Source: Clostridiales bacterium (lineage in GTDB: Bacteria > Bacillota > Clostridia > Oscillospirales > Oscillospiraceae). Taken from it: DNA of 5,959 nucleotides. Shown here one piece after another: positions 5,894 through 5,959 of the stretch. The notes under the pieces were generated by a model. It was not told the DNA's origin. It was given only the letters and a program-made list of their open reading frames with translations, and made no database searches. A program made the translations under genes and the position numbers. Position 1 is the first letter of the stretch; each line of letters opens with the position of its first letter. Location of the stretch: contig DPHR01000106.1 of NCBI GenBank assembly GCA_003522945.1, positions 667 to 6,625 on the forward strand. The letters run 5' to 3'.

Positions 5894-5959
5894 ATGGATA
5901 AAAAAGTGCAGATTGCCTGAACATCACTTACAGACAGAACGGCGATTATCTTATCCCGA
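5894..5959 (+). pseudogene. Start of a TnpV-like transposon gene, apparently frameshifted, cut by window edge
   Basis: From 5920 the frame reads NITYRQNGDYLIP up to the window end. This resembles the N terminus of TnpV proteins (unknown function, first seen on Tn4451-type clostridial elements), which begin with a short lead followed by a TYxxxGxYLIPxL pattern. That frame has no ATG and a stop at 5899-5901. An ATG at 5894 starts MDKKVQIA, a plausible leader, but ends at TGA 5918-5920. A change of one base between the two would join them, so the gene looks broken. It lies 3 bases after the 4Fe-4S stop and has no separate ribosome site. The match rests on 13 residues, so it is tentative. Confidence 0.45.

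Overview
The window looks like chromosome of a GC-rich anaerobic Firmicute, most likely a gut Oscillospiraceae/Ruminococcaceae-type Clostridium relative. This is inferred from the style of the genes: strong AGGAGG-type ribosome sites, a small sigma factor coupled to a one-pass membrane protein, a clostridial Crp/Fnr regulator facing a 4Fe-4S protein, and a TnpV-like trace. No rRNA, tRNA, CRISPR array or complete mobile element is visible.

Region 1 (1-3360, plus strand) is a tightly coupled three-gene operon: the 3' end of an ECF-type sigma factor, a 512-residue single-pass membrane protein whose outer part carries two diverged copies of one module, and a 475-residue lipoprotein ending in a regular array of about 29-residue YD-like repeats. 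The sigma stop abuts the next ATG, and the next junction is a 4-base ATGA overlap, so the three products are probably made together. The natural reading is an envelope-linked signalling unit: sigma factor, membrane partner and surface lipoprotein. The signal is unknown. The operon ends at a strong bidirectional hairpin.

Region 2 (3385-3997, minus strand) holds a convergent DNA-deoxyinosine (hypoxanthine) glycosylase gene of the uracil-DNA glycosylase superfamily. Its promoter and Shine-Dalgarno site are recognisable and move the start downstream of the longest open frame. It shares the hairpin terminator with region 1.

Region 3 (about 4033-4431) is a gene relic. It is an internal piece of a ModC-like (molybdate-type) ABC ATPase with a damaged Walker A motif, no N terminus and no signature or Walker B motif. 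A possible C-terminal tail follows in another frame.

Region 4 (4432-5890) is a divergent pair: a Crp/Fnr-family regulator (minus) and a 236-residue 4Fe-4S protein with a cysteine-rich C-terminal domain (plus). The 85-bp gap holds a perfect GTTGAA-AA-TTCAAC dyad. It sits at about -41.5 for the 4Fe-4S gene and just inside the predicted leader of the regulator gene, so one site could activate one gene and repress the other. In related anaerobes such pairs often accompany hcp (hybrid-cluster protein, nitrosative stress). Here the next sequence (5894-5959) instead looks like the start of a broken TnpV-type transposon gene.
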